Made by a program: the position numbers and the translations under genes
NCBI GenBank assembly: GCA_013398015.1
Contig: VZRR01010736.1
Coordinates: forward strand, 3,429-67,428
DNA length: 64,000 bases
Source: Oreocharis arfaki
Lineage: Eukaryota > Chordata > Aves > Passeriformes > Paramythiidae
Direction of reading: 5' to 3'
Shown: piece after piece, positions 25,601-38,285 of the stretch
Layout of the letters: the number at the start of each line of letters is the position of its first letter
Numbering within the stretch: the stretch's first letter is position 1
The notes under the pieces: model-generated
What the model was told of the DNA's origin: nothing
Database searches by the model: none
Seen by the model: the letters and a program-made list of their open reading frames with translations, nothing else

Positions 25601-28600
25601 TTGAAATGCATCTCTTCCCATCCAGATTTTTCTATCTGGGATCCCAGACGATACTCCTTTTTCATTTCACTCCCACCCACAGATGCCCTTGGCTTTTAGG
25701 ATGTAGGGTATGACTTCATGAAATCATCCTTCCCCAGGACTCTCGTGGCCCACAGGGCATTTAACCATCACTTGCAAAGAGACTCATGGCCAGTACGTGT
25801 CCTGCAGCTCCTGGGGTCCTTCCCAGCGGCCAGAGAGCCGAGTACGTGGGTTCTCCGGGGTCTTGGTTTGTCCACCAGAGCCTGAGACTGCCCCAGCTGT
25901 GCTGACTGATTCCCTGAGCTCACCTCAGCATCGTGGGGAAAAGCAGTGGCAGGTCTGTGCCACAGCCTGCTCTTCTTGGGAGTGGCAGAGAGGAAATCAC
26001 AGCCAGAGAAGGAGCTCCGGCAACCTGCAGGTTTGGGGGAGTCCAGTGGGGCAGCTACTGAGGTGGGAAGGGCAACCTGGACTGATGTTTACTCCTCTTT
26101 TTTGTCCTAGGGCAGCCCTCATCCTGACATCCCATATGTTTAGCTGGGTTTTTTTTCAGAACAGTTTGGAAATACCTGACCTAGACTGAGGAAAAGGCTT
26201 GACTGGTGAAGCATAGAACTCAGTGCTTTGCACTGGGAAGAAATTCTGATGTTTTGCTGAAAACCAAAGCTTTTTTCTCTCTAGTCCTTCCTCACTCATT
26301 TATTAGCTGTCTCTGGCTTGGGTACCTGCATAGCCCCACGTAGCATTGCACAGATGCTCTCCTTGCTCAGCAGCCCCATAAACCCCTGATTTTCAAATGA
26401 GCCGAGTGTCTGAGCAGGTTCCACTGGCTTCACCTTATTATCACAGGGCTCCTGCACCAACCTACCAGTCAGACCCACCGACATCAAAGGCCTGGTGCAG
26501 ATTCAGAGCAGATAAAAGCCTGGCCCAGCCCTCGTGGGATACACCCATTCCCTGCCCACGTAATGCTGCTTTCCCACCTGGCTGTGGGCTGGGAGGAAGG
26601 GTGGGACCATGGCTCAGCAGGGCAGCCTCTGCCCCTGTTTCTTCTCTGCTGGAGGCACCCACGGCCCCAAATGCTGCCCTTGCCCTGGGCCTGGCAGTGC
26701 TCTCCCTGGCAATAAATGCCACACACTGCAGACAGGCACAGCAGGGTCTTTTCCTGTAGCCACACACTGCACTTTTCCAGGGACTATTTGGACAGTAGTG
26801 CTTTGCCTACGGATTTGTGGGAATCCAGCACGAAGTGTCTGAAATCCTCTTTGTTTACGCCCATTTTTTAACCTGTGGCTTGGAAAAGCCCCAGTCCCTG
26901 TCTGCCTTGCATCCTCCCCATCTTCCAGGGTAAGGCAACTTGTTCTGGACTGCAGTTGTTTTGGGCAAAACTGAGAGCTTTGCTCTCCTTTCCTGGGCAC
27001 AGGGCTAGCCTGGATGCAACCTCCTGATTTTATTGAAGCGAATTGGTTTTAAAATCCTAGATTCCACTGGGTTTCCTGTGAAATTGAATCCTGAAAGAAG
27101 GCTGCACCTTTTCAAAAAAAGGCCCTGCTGTCAGCAAAATGCAGCTTGGAATGGTGGGGCAGCATCCCTGTGTGGTGTAACAGGCTGCCTACAGGCTGGA
27201 AAGGGATGAGTTTGCACAGCTTAGCTTATATAAATTGAACAGCAAGTGCCAGCAAACTGCAGCCATACGAGAGAGCTCAAAAGGTTTGAAGTGTTGCAGA
27301 ACAAAGCTACTTTTATGATTTATACACTTGCCAGACAGCCATCAAATTCTTTGCTGAAACTGGAGCTTCCCTGGTAGCACCAGGAGGACTGGCCAGCCTG
27401 TGAGGAATTCTTGGCATCGGAGCAGCTGTCCCAGAGTGGTACAAAGTGCTTTGCCAGTGTGAGATGGAGCTATCAATAGGATGTCTATCAGGGCAGGCAA
27501 CAAATGGGCTGCTGATCTTGGCTTCCTCTGCCTCTCCACCCTCGGAGAGTGATAGACAGTGGTAACAACCCTTAGACAACTGTCACAACATTTCTGTGCA
27601 AGGTGTGGTAGCCCCTGAGCAGCCCCTGTGCCTCATAAGGAGCTTTGGGCAGAGCTGAGGGGCTGGAGCACAGGGAGAAGCCTGTGGAGTGTGATGCCCT
27701 CGTGCAGACAGCCTTTGGTCTGCCCCCGGGCACAGTGTGCTCAGGGAGTGGGCAGGAGCTGTCCCTGTGGGGCAGGGCACTCTTGGGCCATCCTGTGGGC
27801 TGTCTCCTGGGAGTGTCCAAGGAAATGGTCTGGAAGTCAGGCTTACATAGGATTTTTTTCCTGAGGAGGGTCCTGCCAGGCTCGCAGCTTCACAGTGCTT
27901 CTGAGCTCCTGCATTCCCAGTGAGGGGCATTTCAGTCGTGACCTTGCTGAGGGACTGTTCTCTCCTGTGTAAAATGGAGGTGATAGCTTTACAGCCAGAT
28001 GAAGCCCTTTTCATAGGGAGAACAGGAAGGGCGAGGACTCCTGAAATGTTGCGAGTTGAGTAAGCTTTGGTGACTGTAACCACCTGGGTGTATGGCTTCA
28101 TGAAAGGAGCTTGTGCACCAGTGCCTCCCTGAAGAGGGGTAAGAAACACTGGTCAGAGCCTTCAGCCCAAGGTCTCTTTGCTAATGCTAAGCTTGTATGC
28201 ATTGAGACGTTATTTATTTAGAGAACAGCTCTTATTGCTGCTGTTTTGCCAGAAAACATCCTCTGGTTTCCGCTGGCCTCTGCCCCTGCAGCATTAGAGA
28301 TTATTTTCCACATTTGTTTGCACATTGCTCTCATTAACGCTTCCAGCAGAAGTCTGTGGGCACTAAGCGAGGAGACAGGGCACGAAACCAATGGCAGATA
28401 GGCAGAAGGATGTGGCATGTGAAAGTCCTGCAGGAATGTCTTTGAATACCACCATAGGAAAGGGTTTGGAGGTTTTGCAGTGGTTGTAATGCTGCACAGC
28501 CGTGGTGGGGCTGTCCCATTAGAACTGTGTCCCTTCAGACTGCTCGGATGAAGGGATTTCACCTCAAGTAAAGAGCTGTGTCTGCTCAAAAGATTTTACA

Positions 28601-31600
28601 GGGCTGACAGTATCCAGGGATCTCCTGTACCCAACAAACTGTCACTGGAGAACACCAGACAAGTGCACAAAATAAATAGCTGATTTTACTTTGGGCATGG
28701 ACTATGGTAAGCCTGGCCAGGTCCTTCCTCTGGCTTCTCCTTACAGAGTGCATGTCATCTGAGATTTCCATACCAGCTGGAAGGACTCATTGTGCAGGAG
28801 TGTGATGGTGGTGGTGCTCTGTAGTGAATAGCGGCAGGGGGAAACCCATGCCAGAACAGAAACATGTCAGGTTATTCTGGAAGCAGGTGGAGTGGCGGAC
28901 TAGTCCTATTTAAATAACAGATTTTGGCTCAGACTCCCAGTGCATCCACTTTTTTAGGGTGAGGCAAAGAGGGAGGCCAGTTAACACATGGTGAAAGAAC
29001 TGGTCCTTCCTGTTGGGAGCTGTTGGTTTTGCCCTGCTCACCTTGTTTATTTGCAGGCAGCTGACTTGTCTCCTTCTTGGCTTTCTCTTCACTCAGCTAA
29101 TGCAGACTGGCCATCTCTCCCATTTAAACAGATTCTAGCAGTATTTTGATGTCAGGGAAAATACCAAAATGTTGCTCTGAAAGCCACAAAGGGTTCAATT
29201 ATTTCCTGGAGACGATATGAAGCCTATTGAATTGCAAGTGATGGTTATCGGCTCTCACTTGTGGAAGAAAAGGGCTGAGAGTGAGTGGAATAGAAATCAT
29301 TGTGCAGGCAGCTTTTGCCTGTGAAAGTCACCCAGCTCAGCTGGTAAAATTAGGTTAAGCATGGAGTGCAGGATGAGAAAAGGGGGACTGAAAAACTTGG
29401 CACTTTCTTATCGCTGTCTCTTCTGGTCTGCACTGGGTCTGGGCTCCAGGGATTGATGACTGTAAAATGGGAGCATGCCCAGCTCTGGATAGCAGGAGAG
29501 GCAGGGATGTTTCCTGGAGTCCTCTCCGCTGCTCCTCCTGGAAACCAGCAGACCCCAGCAGGGCACAATTGCAGGGATGAGAGGGAGCTCATTAGCTGTC
29601 TGAATGTTTTATTGGGTGGAAGAGAAATGCTGTTCTGGGAGAGCAAGAGAAGAGGGCACTAAGAAGTCATTTTTAGGCCACTGTTTTGTAGCCCACTTGC
29701 TTATTTTCTGTAAGAACTGTCATTTTCTGTAGATGGAAAACAGGAGATGTGTCAAGAGACCATCAGGGAACTGGTTTACGTAGCTGTGCCTGGTAGTAAA
29801 CAGGAGGCGTGTGGAAGCATGTGTGCATAATGCCTGTTGCACAGGACTGCCTTTGTGTGGGATTTCAAAATAGTTCAGAGACTTAATTGTGGTAAAAACA
29901 AGTAATCTTCAGTGTGTGGTGTGGAGGAGCTGGGAGAAAGTGCAATCTGCTCTTTGAGACAGCCTCCCTAGAAAAGGCTGGGGAAGGAGAATTGCAGTTA
30001 TTTCACCAGCTAAAGCACCTGCATTTTGGCTATTCAGTGACAAGAAACTCAGGTTTTATATATGGACTTTGTAGAGTCAGCCAAAAAAAAGCGTTTGTTA
30101 GGTAGCCCAGTAACGGAGTCTGGTACAAAGAGATCGTAGCTTCTACAAAGAAGCTCAGATAAGCAACAGCTGATTCCAAAAGCATTGCCTGAGATATAGC
30201 CCTTAATCCTATTATGGCAGGCAGTGGCCTCTCCAGGTCTCTTTCAGTTTGCTGCTGTTTTGTATTTTAAACAGGCAGGATTTTCAGTTTGCTGCATGGG
30301 AAGACACTTCTTTTTTTTCAAGGAAAGAGGAGGAAAACAGGCGTACATGGCATGTACATGTAGGTATTTCTGCGTTGTAAGAGCTGTTGTGGTCACAGTA
30401 GGGTTAAGAAGAAAGAGGAAGGTTCCTTTGTGTGCCAATAGGTGGGGATTGGAGCTCAGTTTTCAAATTAAGAGTTACTAAGGAGAGAAAGCAATACCCT
30501 GATAAAGAGTCCAATATGGTGGGAGAGTCCAAGAACAAGAGCTGCTGGCTTGGCTCAGCCTCATGGAGTTGTTCCTGCAGAGGAATGTGAGCAGGGATAG
30601 AAAACACAGCTTGCTTCTGCTCCCAGTGTGACGCCGAGGGCCAGGGAACTGCCCGGAGCACTGTCCTGGCCAGAGGGGATGAGGCACTGGTGCCAAAAGG
30701 GCTGCTTGCCACTTTCCCTCTATCCCTCTTAGCATGGCCCCAGTCCTGCAGGGGAGCCCTAAGCTTTGCTACTCAGAAACCAGCGGCATCAGGCAATCCT
30801 GGGGATTCAGGAGCACACCCAGGCCCTCTGGTCCCACAGCTGATTCTTCTGGCCACGTGGGTGCACGTGAGTGCTTCTCTGTCTTTAAGCTCTACAACCT
30901 AAGATCCTGAACTGTAGCTCTAAGCACAAGTCCTCCTCTCCATCAAAGCCAGTCCTCTGGGTGTTTTGGTGTGAGAGCCCCCAGAGTGTCTGGAGCTGCA
31001 GTGTGGATTGCTGGTGGCACTTTGGGCTGTAGCTTCAAGCATTTTGCTGCTCACCAAACAAAGCGGGGCATTTCTTGGTTGTGGAGACGTCCATTCATTG
31101 TTTATCTTCCTGCTTCAAGGCTTAATACGGCAAACACTGAAAATGTATCAGCTGGTCCTCCCGCTGCCTACCTCCCCACCCACACTTCCTCTAGCTATTT
31201 GCTTTGAGTTATTTGCTCAGGATTTGTTTTCCCTCTGATTTTACAAGTTTGCCTTGCACAGCAAAAAACCTGCTATTTTGTTCTCACTGGTATTTGGCAG
31301 GAAAACAAAAAGAACATGAAGAAGAAAAGGATAATAATTGTTTTATTCCTGATGATTTAACACACAAGAGTTCTTTTTTGGTGCTACTGTTGCTGCTGTT
31401 TTAAAGCATCTTCTTTTCTTAGGCATGCCAAGAGCTACGGTGGAGTGAAGAAAACAGGGTATCTCTCAACTGTGCTTTGCTGGGCTGGCAGTGGGCTCTG
31501 AGCTGAGACCTGCCCATCCGCCTGGTGCTCGCTTGCAAGGCTCCCTCACATGTTGTTTTGATCCAGGTGATGGAATTGGACAGAGCAGCTTTTGTGCAGG

Positions 31601-31680
31601 GATTTGCAAAGCTCATCTCTGTGCTGTTCTACCCCAGTGGAAGTTGAAACAGGTGTGCTGGAGCCACTGTGCTCATTGCG

Positions 31681-31755
31681 TGGTTTTTTGGTTTGGTTTT
31701 TTTTNGGTTTTTGGTTTTTTGTTTTTTTGTGGTTCATGTTCCCATGTGTTTTTTT
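31681..31755 (+). repeat. T/G-rich low-complexity tract with one unresolved base
   Basis: The plus strand holds alternating T runs and GG/G interruptions over about 75 bases, with almost no A or C. Base 31705 is N, next to an 8-base T run, and is probably a homopolymer length uncertainty. Confidence 0.85.
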
Positions 31756-32599
31756 GCTTCGTGATGCTCCTTATTTCAGGTTGGAGTAACCTTCATCACC
31801 TCAGGACATGCAAAATGGTTGGTAAAAGACCCCCGGCAACTTCTTCAATTAAGTGAGGAAGGACTGGTTTGACAGCAGGGTTGGTCAGGAGGTTCAGGAG
31901 TGTATCTGAGCAGTTTGATCCTTTAATTTGGGTCGCATACTTCCTAGTTTCAGCCATGAGACTTGCCTCTTTCATGATATTTTTGGTTTTTTCTTCCCCC
32001 ACCAGCTGAGAGCAGATGATGCACAGGGAACACTGAACGAGAAGGCAACACAGCAAGGCCAGTGAGATCAAATCTCCTAAAGGACTCTTCTGAGGGCTAG
32101 AAGGAAGAAGCTTGGGGGTACAGGCTGTTTTTTCACCTTTCTCTCTCCAGTGTTATCAGTCGTTCCCTGGCCTCTCCTGCTTGCACAAGGAAAAGGAGTC
32201 CCTCACCTTCCTCTTACTGCCCAGCGAGGGAAAAAGGCTTGGTCACGGAATGAGAGAAGAAACAGGAAGAGGAAAATAAACAGCTGAGTCATTGCTGCAA
32301 AAGAAAAACAACCCAACCAAAAACCTACAGGAAAGGGGAGGACTAGAAGGGGCTGGCCATGAAGCTTTTAGAGAAGCCACAAACGCAGCAGTGGACCTTT
32401 AACAAAGCATCTCTCTCCATCTGCCAAGGGAGGGCTACAAGGGCTCTCACAGAGGATGTGGAGGGTACCAGGCAGCACTTGCCCAGGGACAGTGGCAGCA
32501 TTCAGTGGGTTCCAGCTGCTGAGAAATATGTGGAAATTACATGCTGTAAGTCAGTTAAATAAACCAGGCGGAAAAATGGCTGAGTCAGAAAAACTGGGC

Positions 32600-32765
32600 C
32601 ATTAAGTTCAAATGCATTATTAATTGGGAAACTGCTTAACACAGCTGGAGATCCTCTGGGTATGGGTAAACAAAAATATGATGGTGAGAGAACCAATTAA
32701 AACACTAATTAGTCCTTTTAGGAGGTTCTCCAGGTCCATTAATGATAACCCTTAATTATAAGTTA
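32600..32765. promoter_or_regulatory. homeodomain-core cluster, candidate enhancer
   Basis: Many ATTA/TAAT cores are packed into 165 bases: 32601-32604, 32616-32624 (ATTATTAAT), 32694-32699, TAATTA at 32706-32711, ATTAAT at 32738-32743 and TAATTA at 32753-32758. A perfect AP-1 site, TGAGTCA, sits just before, at 32581-32587, and another lies at 32285-32291. The DNA is repeat-poor. The motif density is seen directly; enhancer function is inferred. Confidence 0.35.
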
Positions 32766-32817
32766 TGGAAGAGAAAACTTATCTATATTGCTGCTGCTGC
32801 CTTGAACATTAGTGCTC

Positions 32818-32834
32818 TGTGTGTGTGTGTGTGT
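32818..32834 (+). repeat. (TG)n microsatellite
   Basis: About eight TG units, uninterrupted. Confidence 0.95.
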
Positions 32835-35800
32835 CTTGCCTTTTTGTGTCTATACAAAAATCATTAACTCAAGAAACTGCACACTTACCAGTGGCAAGTG
32901 CAGGTTAATGAAAAATTAGAGACTTGGTCATCCAACCCCCCCACAGGTAGTCCAACAAAGAGTTATATACTGGGATATAATTTATGCAGGCCCATTTTTT
33001 GAAAGGAAGGACTACCAGTTCTTCCCTCATTCCCACAGCAGCAGACACAAAGCAGCAGCACTGGAGCTGAAACGGTTTGCAAGAGTTTGCATCAAGTGTT
33101 AATAACCAAGTAATTATCATACCAATAACTCTTAACAAAAACCACAAGGTCGTGTTTCCAGAAGATTGTGTTTTGCAGAGATGGAAAGAGGTCTCATGCG
33201 GTCCATTGCTCTGGCTTACAGAATACAGTTTCTAGACTGAAGAATTCAGCAGTTACTGAAGTGAATGTCCACTTGATCTTGGCCTCTGCAGCTCTGCCTT
33301 CACCAATTAAAGCAACCTTGGAATGAGTAGGGTGAGGAAAAATGCTGATGTGCTTGCGAATAAGAACACCAATGCCTCGATTTCTATGGGGAGCTGTTTT
33401 CCTGTTCAGGCACCTCTAGAAGAAACCACTCCCATGTTGGTACCTTATTTGAATGAGTGTGTGCAAAGGGTCACTTCTTCTGCTCAGAGGCAGTGAAACA
33501 TCTACAACAAACAGCAAAATTATCAGGACACCAGGAGCCCTCTTGTACATTGGTGAAACTCTTCGCAGACCATCATGTAGGCCTTCTGTGTTTCTGGGTA
33601 AGAATCTTCTCTGATTCTTCAGTTTTCTTTCAAATACTAAGTTTTACACTTCTGAGACAACTTAGGTTGGCTTGCAAGTTGCTGAGCAGATTTTCATTAG
33701 CTGTGATTTTAATTTACTTCATTGGTGCATGAGCTAAACTGCACATGGACCTTTGCATTCGCCCCTTCAGTTTGCAAACTCCAGGGCAGGCGAGCAGCAC
33801 CTTGCTTTAAGTAGAACAGTTATATTGTCTGGAGTCCTACTGCAAGGAACTGAAAGGAATTCTCTGTTTATCCAATGATTGAGGCTTATTTCCTTCTTTC
33901 CATGACTAGGTGGTTGGTCCTCTACATCCTTCTGATGCTTGGCCCCTGCTAAAACTGCACCACAAGTGCTTCAGTAGCTAAATTGTCCGCTCAAAACATG
34001 AAGTCTAGAGATGCCCAGTTTTCTCATGCTGCCTGGTATCTTGAATTTTGTGCAAAGTTCTATGGAGTCTGCCAGGATGAGGATTTTACCCTGTATCTCA
34101 CAGCTTTTTGGAGAGATTTTTGAAGACATCTTTTCATTAATGCATTTGAAAAATGCTGAAGATATAAAGTTTTGTAACTTTTGAAGCAGAGCTACAAAGA
34201 TGTATTATGCCTTTTCTTTTAAACTAATAATTGGGCAAAAAATTTGAATCCTTAGACTTTCCTCATATTTGAAATTTTATGTTGAAACCAGGTGGGATAA
34301 ATCATCACACAAGAAGCATCTGTCTGTCACTGGTGACTGAGTGCTTGATTTAGAGCAGATGCCCAGCTTTTAAATAGATGGCTCAAAATAGGTGAGGCAA
34401 ATCCCACCCACAGGGAAGGTTTGTGATCAGTTGAAGCTTGTGCAAGACCTTGGAAATGGGTGTTACATTTTCCATTGTCAAGATTTAAAAAAATCCTGGG
34501 AAAATCAAATACCCAATAACTGTATAAATGATAATAGCCTAGAACAACCTTGCAAACCACTGGCTCATTGAACAAAACATCATCTTGCAGCTCTTGTGTG
34601 GTGGAGATTCCTCTATTTGCTTTCCTTTCAAGATGCAGCTGCAATAACAAGGCATATGTGATTTTAATGTGAAACCATAATCTGTCAGCCCTGAGAACCA
34701 GGGAGCAGGCCCATATAAGATAACTAGCTCACCCTAACAATGATAAACATGTCAAGATACAGAAATCACTTCTTCCCTTACAAATGAGAGAAAGATGTCA
34801 TGTAATTGGAGATGTCATGCTATGCTGGGATGAACAACATTCCCACAATTAATCATACCAAATACATTATGTAGTAGTTGCTGCCTGAAGACAAAGGAGG
34901 AATAAATACTCATGTAAACATGCCAGATATGAACTCTCCACAGATGTTTGATTGCTGCTCCATATTTAGCACGAAGCACAGCCTTACGTGGAAGATTTGC
35001 TCTATATCCAAGCAGAAGGAGAGTTTGGAAAGGGGCTTATGATGCTGCTGGAAACGTGGCTGGTGTCTTTTCTAAGGCCCTTAGGGGACTGGTCGTTAGG
35101 AGCTCCCCCATGGACACCAAAGGGAAATTTGCCATTTTCTTGAATTAGGCCTGCACTGGGGCCCTGGTTGAACAAGAAATGTTTGGCTGACGGAGCAGCA
35201 GCTTCGAAACTGAAGCGAGTTCAAAAGTTCCTAACAACACTTCCAAACAAGAACTTTGTGAATACAATGCGAAAGCCACCATGCATATTTGCTGGAATAG
35301 AAAACCAAATTAGCTTCAAACTGGGTTTGTGATTCCTCCCTGACTTGTATGTTTACTTTTCATTAATATTGATTCCTTCTGACCTTCCAGTGCCTCTTCC
35401 TCATTGTACTTGCTCCCCAGTGAATAGCTTACTGGCAGCAATATTAATAGCAAACGAAAATGTTAACGACAGAGACGACTTGCATGCAGGATTTTCACCT
35501 TGTGAATAAAGATTTTTATTTAATGAGAAAACCTCATTTGGAGACTTCGGATGATATACTGTGTGTGACCCCGTATGTGGTGAAGCCCGACTGGCATTGC
35601 ATGAATTCTGATATCATAACAAATGCTTGACAAGCAGTGCAGAGACATGTGATATATCCTGAAAACAGCTCAGACATGAGATCGATACATAAGATTAGGA
35701 AGCCATAACCTCTAGGTGACCCATATGGAAACAAGAGCAAGGCTACATTCAGTGAGTAAAACGCTGGCTTAGATCTACTTGAAACAAAGAGGTTTTGCAC

Positions 35801-38050
35801 TGAATTAATGTTAGCCCTGGCTGTTTTTTAATGCTTCTCTTTGATTTGCTGGTCAGCAGCAATGTTTCCCTTCTCATGAACAGCAGTGATTTGGGAGTGT
35901 TGTTGAGGAGGGCTTCTGGAGACACTCCTCCCTTGACATCTGGCTGTGGTGGTCCCTTCCAATCTTTGGCCTGGGTTTTCTTCAGCTGTGTCCTCCTGTC
36001 CTCATGAGAGAGACAGCTAGGAAGGGCAAAGGCTGCTCCCTCTGTTTCTGAAGTGTGTATTCCATGATGGGATGCTCTCCTAGGTGCCATGAGATCCTAG
36101 AGATCAGCATCCTGCACACACATACCCAGAGTTACACAGCACAGGCCTTGGTGTTCCTTCGCTGATTGATTTCTGCTCCTCATGCTGGCCTGCTCAGTAA
36201 GTGAAACTCTCCTAGAAGGAAAAACTGCTTTTTGTTTCATGTTTTCCATGGGGAGCTCTTGCAGAATTAGGAGTATGGAACAGCTTATTCTGAAATAGTT
36301 GTGCCAGGAGTCCTTTGGCCTTTCTTCCAGGGTGAAATTTGGTTTTTGTTTTCTTTGTTTTTGTTTTAATACTATGGAAAAAATCCTCTTTCCATAAGAA
36401 GCAGCTAAACACAGAAACCTTTTACAGTCCCCCCCCCTACAACTGTAATAAAATTTGCATGAGAGAAGAAACTGTGCTTGTTTATTTGGTGCCCTTTATA
36501 CCCCCTATGGCCTAGAGCTAGCACATCTGACAGCAATGATGAGCTGTGGATATGGGAATAACAGTGCTGTGAAATCTTCCCCAAAACAACAGCATTTGTG
36601 GTCTGATTCATAACTGCAAACGCCCTGGTGTGGTATCCATGGCATAGAAGCTGACTCCAGGCTTTAAAAACCGGTTTAAGCTTAGAGTCGTGTTGAACGT
36701 GGGAATCCATATTAGGTGTGATTCTTTGAGCAGGATCAGGCCAGCAGACAAAGTGTGATGGATGCCCCACTTCCTTGGAAGAATCCTCACCCTCGGCTGC
36801 CACAGCAGCTACTGTGAGCTCTGGGCATTTAAAAACCGTATCACTAAAGATGTGGATGGAGGGCTGAGATTTTCCAGAGCCTTTAAGAAGTGCTATATGA
36901 GGCACTTAGATTCCTGTGTTATTAAGATGCTTTTGAAGCTTTTACCCAGGAGAGACTAATTTTAGGCACCCACTTTCGAGAATCTTAGCCAGAGGGGAAA
37001 TAAACCACTGATAAAAGTTAGACAGAGCCTGTGTTTTGGAAACCTACCCACAGTTATTTACACATCTGTGTATTATCTTGTATTGGTCACTGGTTTTCTG
37101 TATGTGTATGTGTGGTTTGTTTGTGTTTTCTTGTTTTCTTTTGTTTTTTTACAGTGTACCTACCACAAACCTCAACTCAAATATGCCCCAAACACCCAGG
37201 CAGTTCCCAGTGTGCTAGGACCCCATCCAGGGGGAATGTTTTGTAGAGGAGGACCACATACAACTCAAGCAGCAGTCTCTTGATGCACAGATGCACAATG
37301 GGCTGCCAAAGGTTACCTGGCCCAGTTCTCATCTCATGGCAAGTTCACAGCTGCTCCCTGAGTATTGAAGGCGATGTGGTGAGTGCTCAGTGTCAGAGGC
37401 ACCGAAGGCAGAGAAGAAATCTGCTATTGCAGAGAAACTTGACTTTGACCCTTCCCCATAACTAAGCTTCTTTTTTTTTTTTCTTCTTTTACATTCTTTC
37501 AAGAATTGTGAGGCCCCAGAGACTTGAGGGAAAATTCATACAGCTCAGGTCATTTTACCAGTCTGTGCAGCCATTCAGTCAGTAATAAACACTCTAGCAG
37601 GGCAATGATTACTGGAATAGTAGGGGGCATTCTAGCCAGCAAGCCACATGAAAATGATAGACAGTTGCTGAAATCAAGAGAACTACAAAGCAAAAGAACA
37701 AAAGCATAAGTAAGTGAATCAGTAGGCTGGGCTCAGAGACGTGACATACCAAGTGCTGTGCCTCCTATAAATTTGGTGAGTTGATGATTTACCATAGCAG
37801 GGCTTTTCAGTAAAGAAAATTAAAACTTCAGGAGGGCTCTTCAGTTCCAAGAAACAGCACCAAGAGAAACATACCCTTTATGTCACAACAGCTGACTTGG
37901 TATTAAAAGCATTGATACCAGTGAATGAGCCTGGAAGAAGCTTCAGAACCTCTCATTCCTATTAGGGTTTAAGAGCACCAGTGCCAGATCCTGCAGTTCT
38001 TACTTGAGCAAAGCTCCCATTGATGTGTTCTTAATCTGGAAAAAGTCAAC
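32835..38050. other. gene-free stretch
   Basis: No exon was supported. The plus frame at 34948-35148 and the minus frame at 36405-36905 (166 codons) show no known family features. 34780-34900 and 35160-35520 are AT-rich and repeat-poor. The latter ends with AATAAA signals on both strands (plus 35505-35510, minus 35515-35520), but no transcript can be tied to them. A T12 run lies at 37471-37482. Confidence 0.4.
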
Positions 38051-38285
38051 ATGGATATTTATGGAGCTGTAGTGCCTAGGGGCTCTAATAAAAACTGTGC
38101 TAGACATTGTACCTATATTTAGTAGCAGCCAGTTCATGTCTCATAGAATTTGTGGTCTGCATAGACAAGACTGATAAAGCAGATATGGGGTAGGAATTGC
38201 TGTTATTCCTCTTTTACAGATGAGAAGTGAGGGTTGGAGATTGCAGGGGGATTTTCAAAGCCACATAGTGATGTTGGATATTTAT
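38051..38285 (+). repeat. ancient amniote interspersed repeat, copy 1
   Basis: The order of short blocks fits a repeat common in turtle and crocodilian genomes: GTAGTGCCTAGGGGCTCTAA, CTGTGCTAGACATTGTAC, then a segment corresponding to the CCTGCCCC-AAGAGCTTACAATCTAA part (here TCTCATAGAATTTGTGGTC), ATAGACAAGAC, and TTATTCCTCTTTTACAGATG. The last block also resembles the 3' half of MIR/CORE-type SINEs. Heavy divergence indicates great age. I do not assign a family name. Confidence 0.6.

Larger units (their letters stand above)
16561..32599. other. long gene-free stretch
   Basis: No exon was supported in 16 kb. Stop-poor patches exist, for example 24360-25074, where about 230 codons are open on both strands, and 27583-28149 (188 codons, minus). 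None carries a family motif, splice context or signal. 18469-18502 is purine-rich (A/G). 21690-21860 and 28170-28330 are repeat-poor and look like possible conserved non-coding DNA. A T/G-rich tract lies at 31681-31755. Confidence 0.45.
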
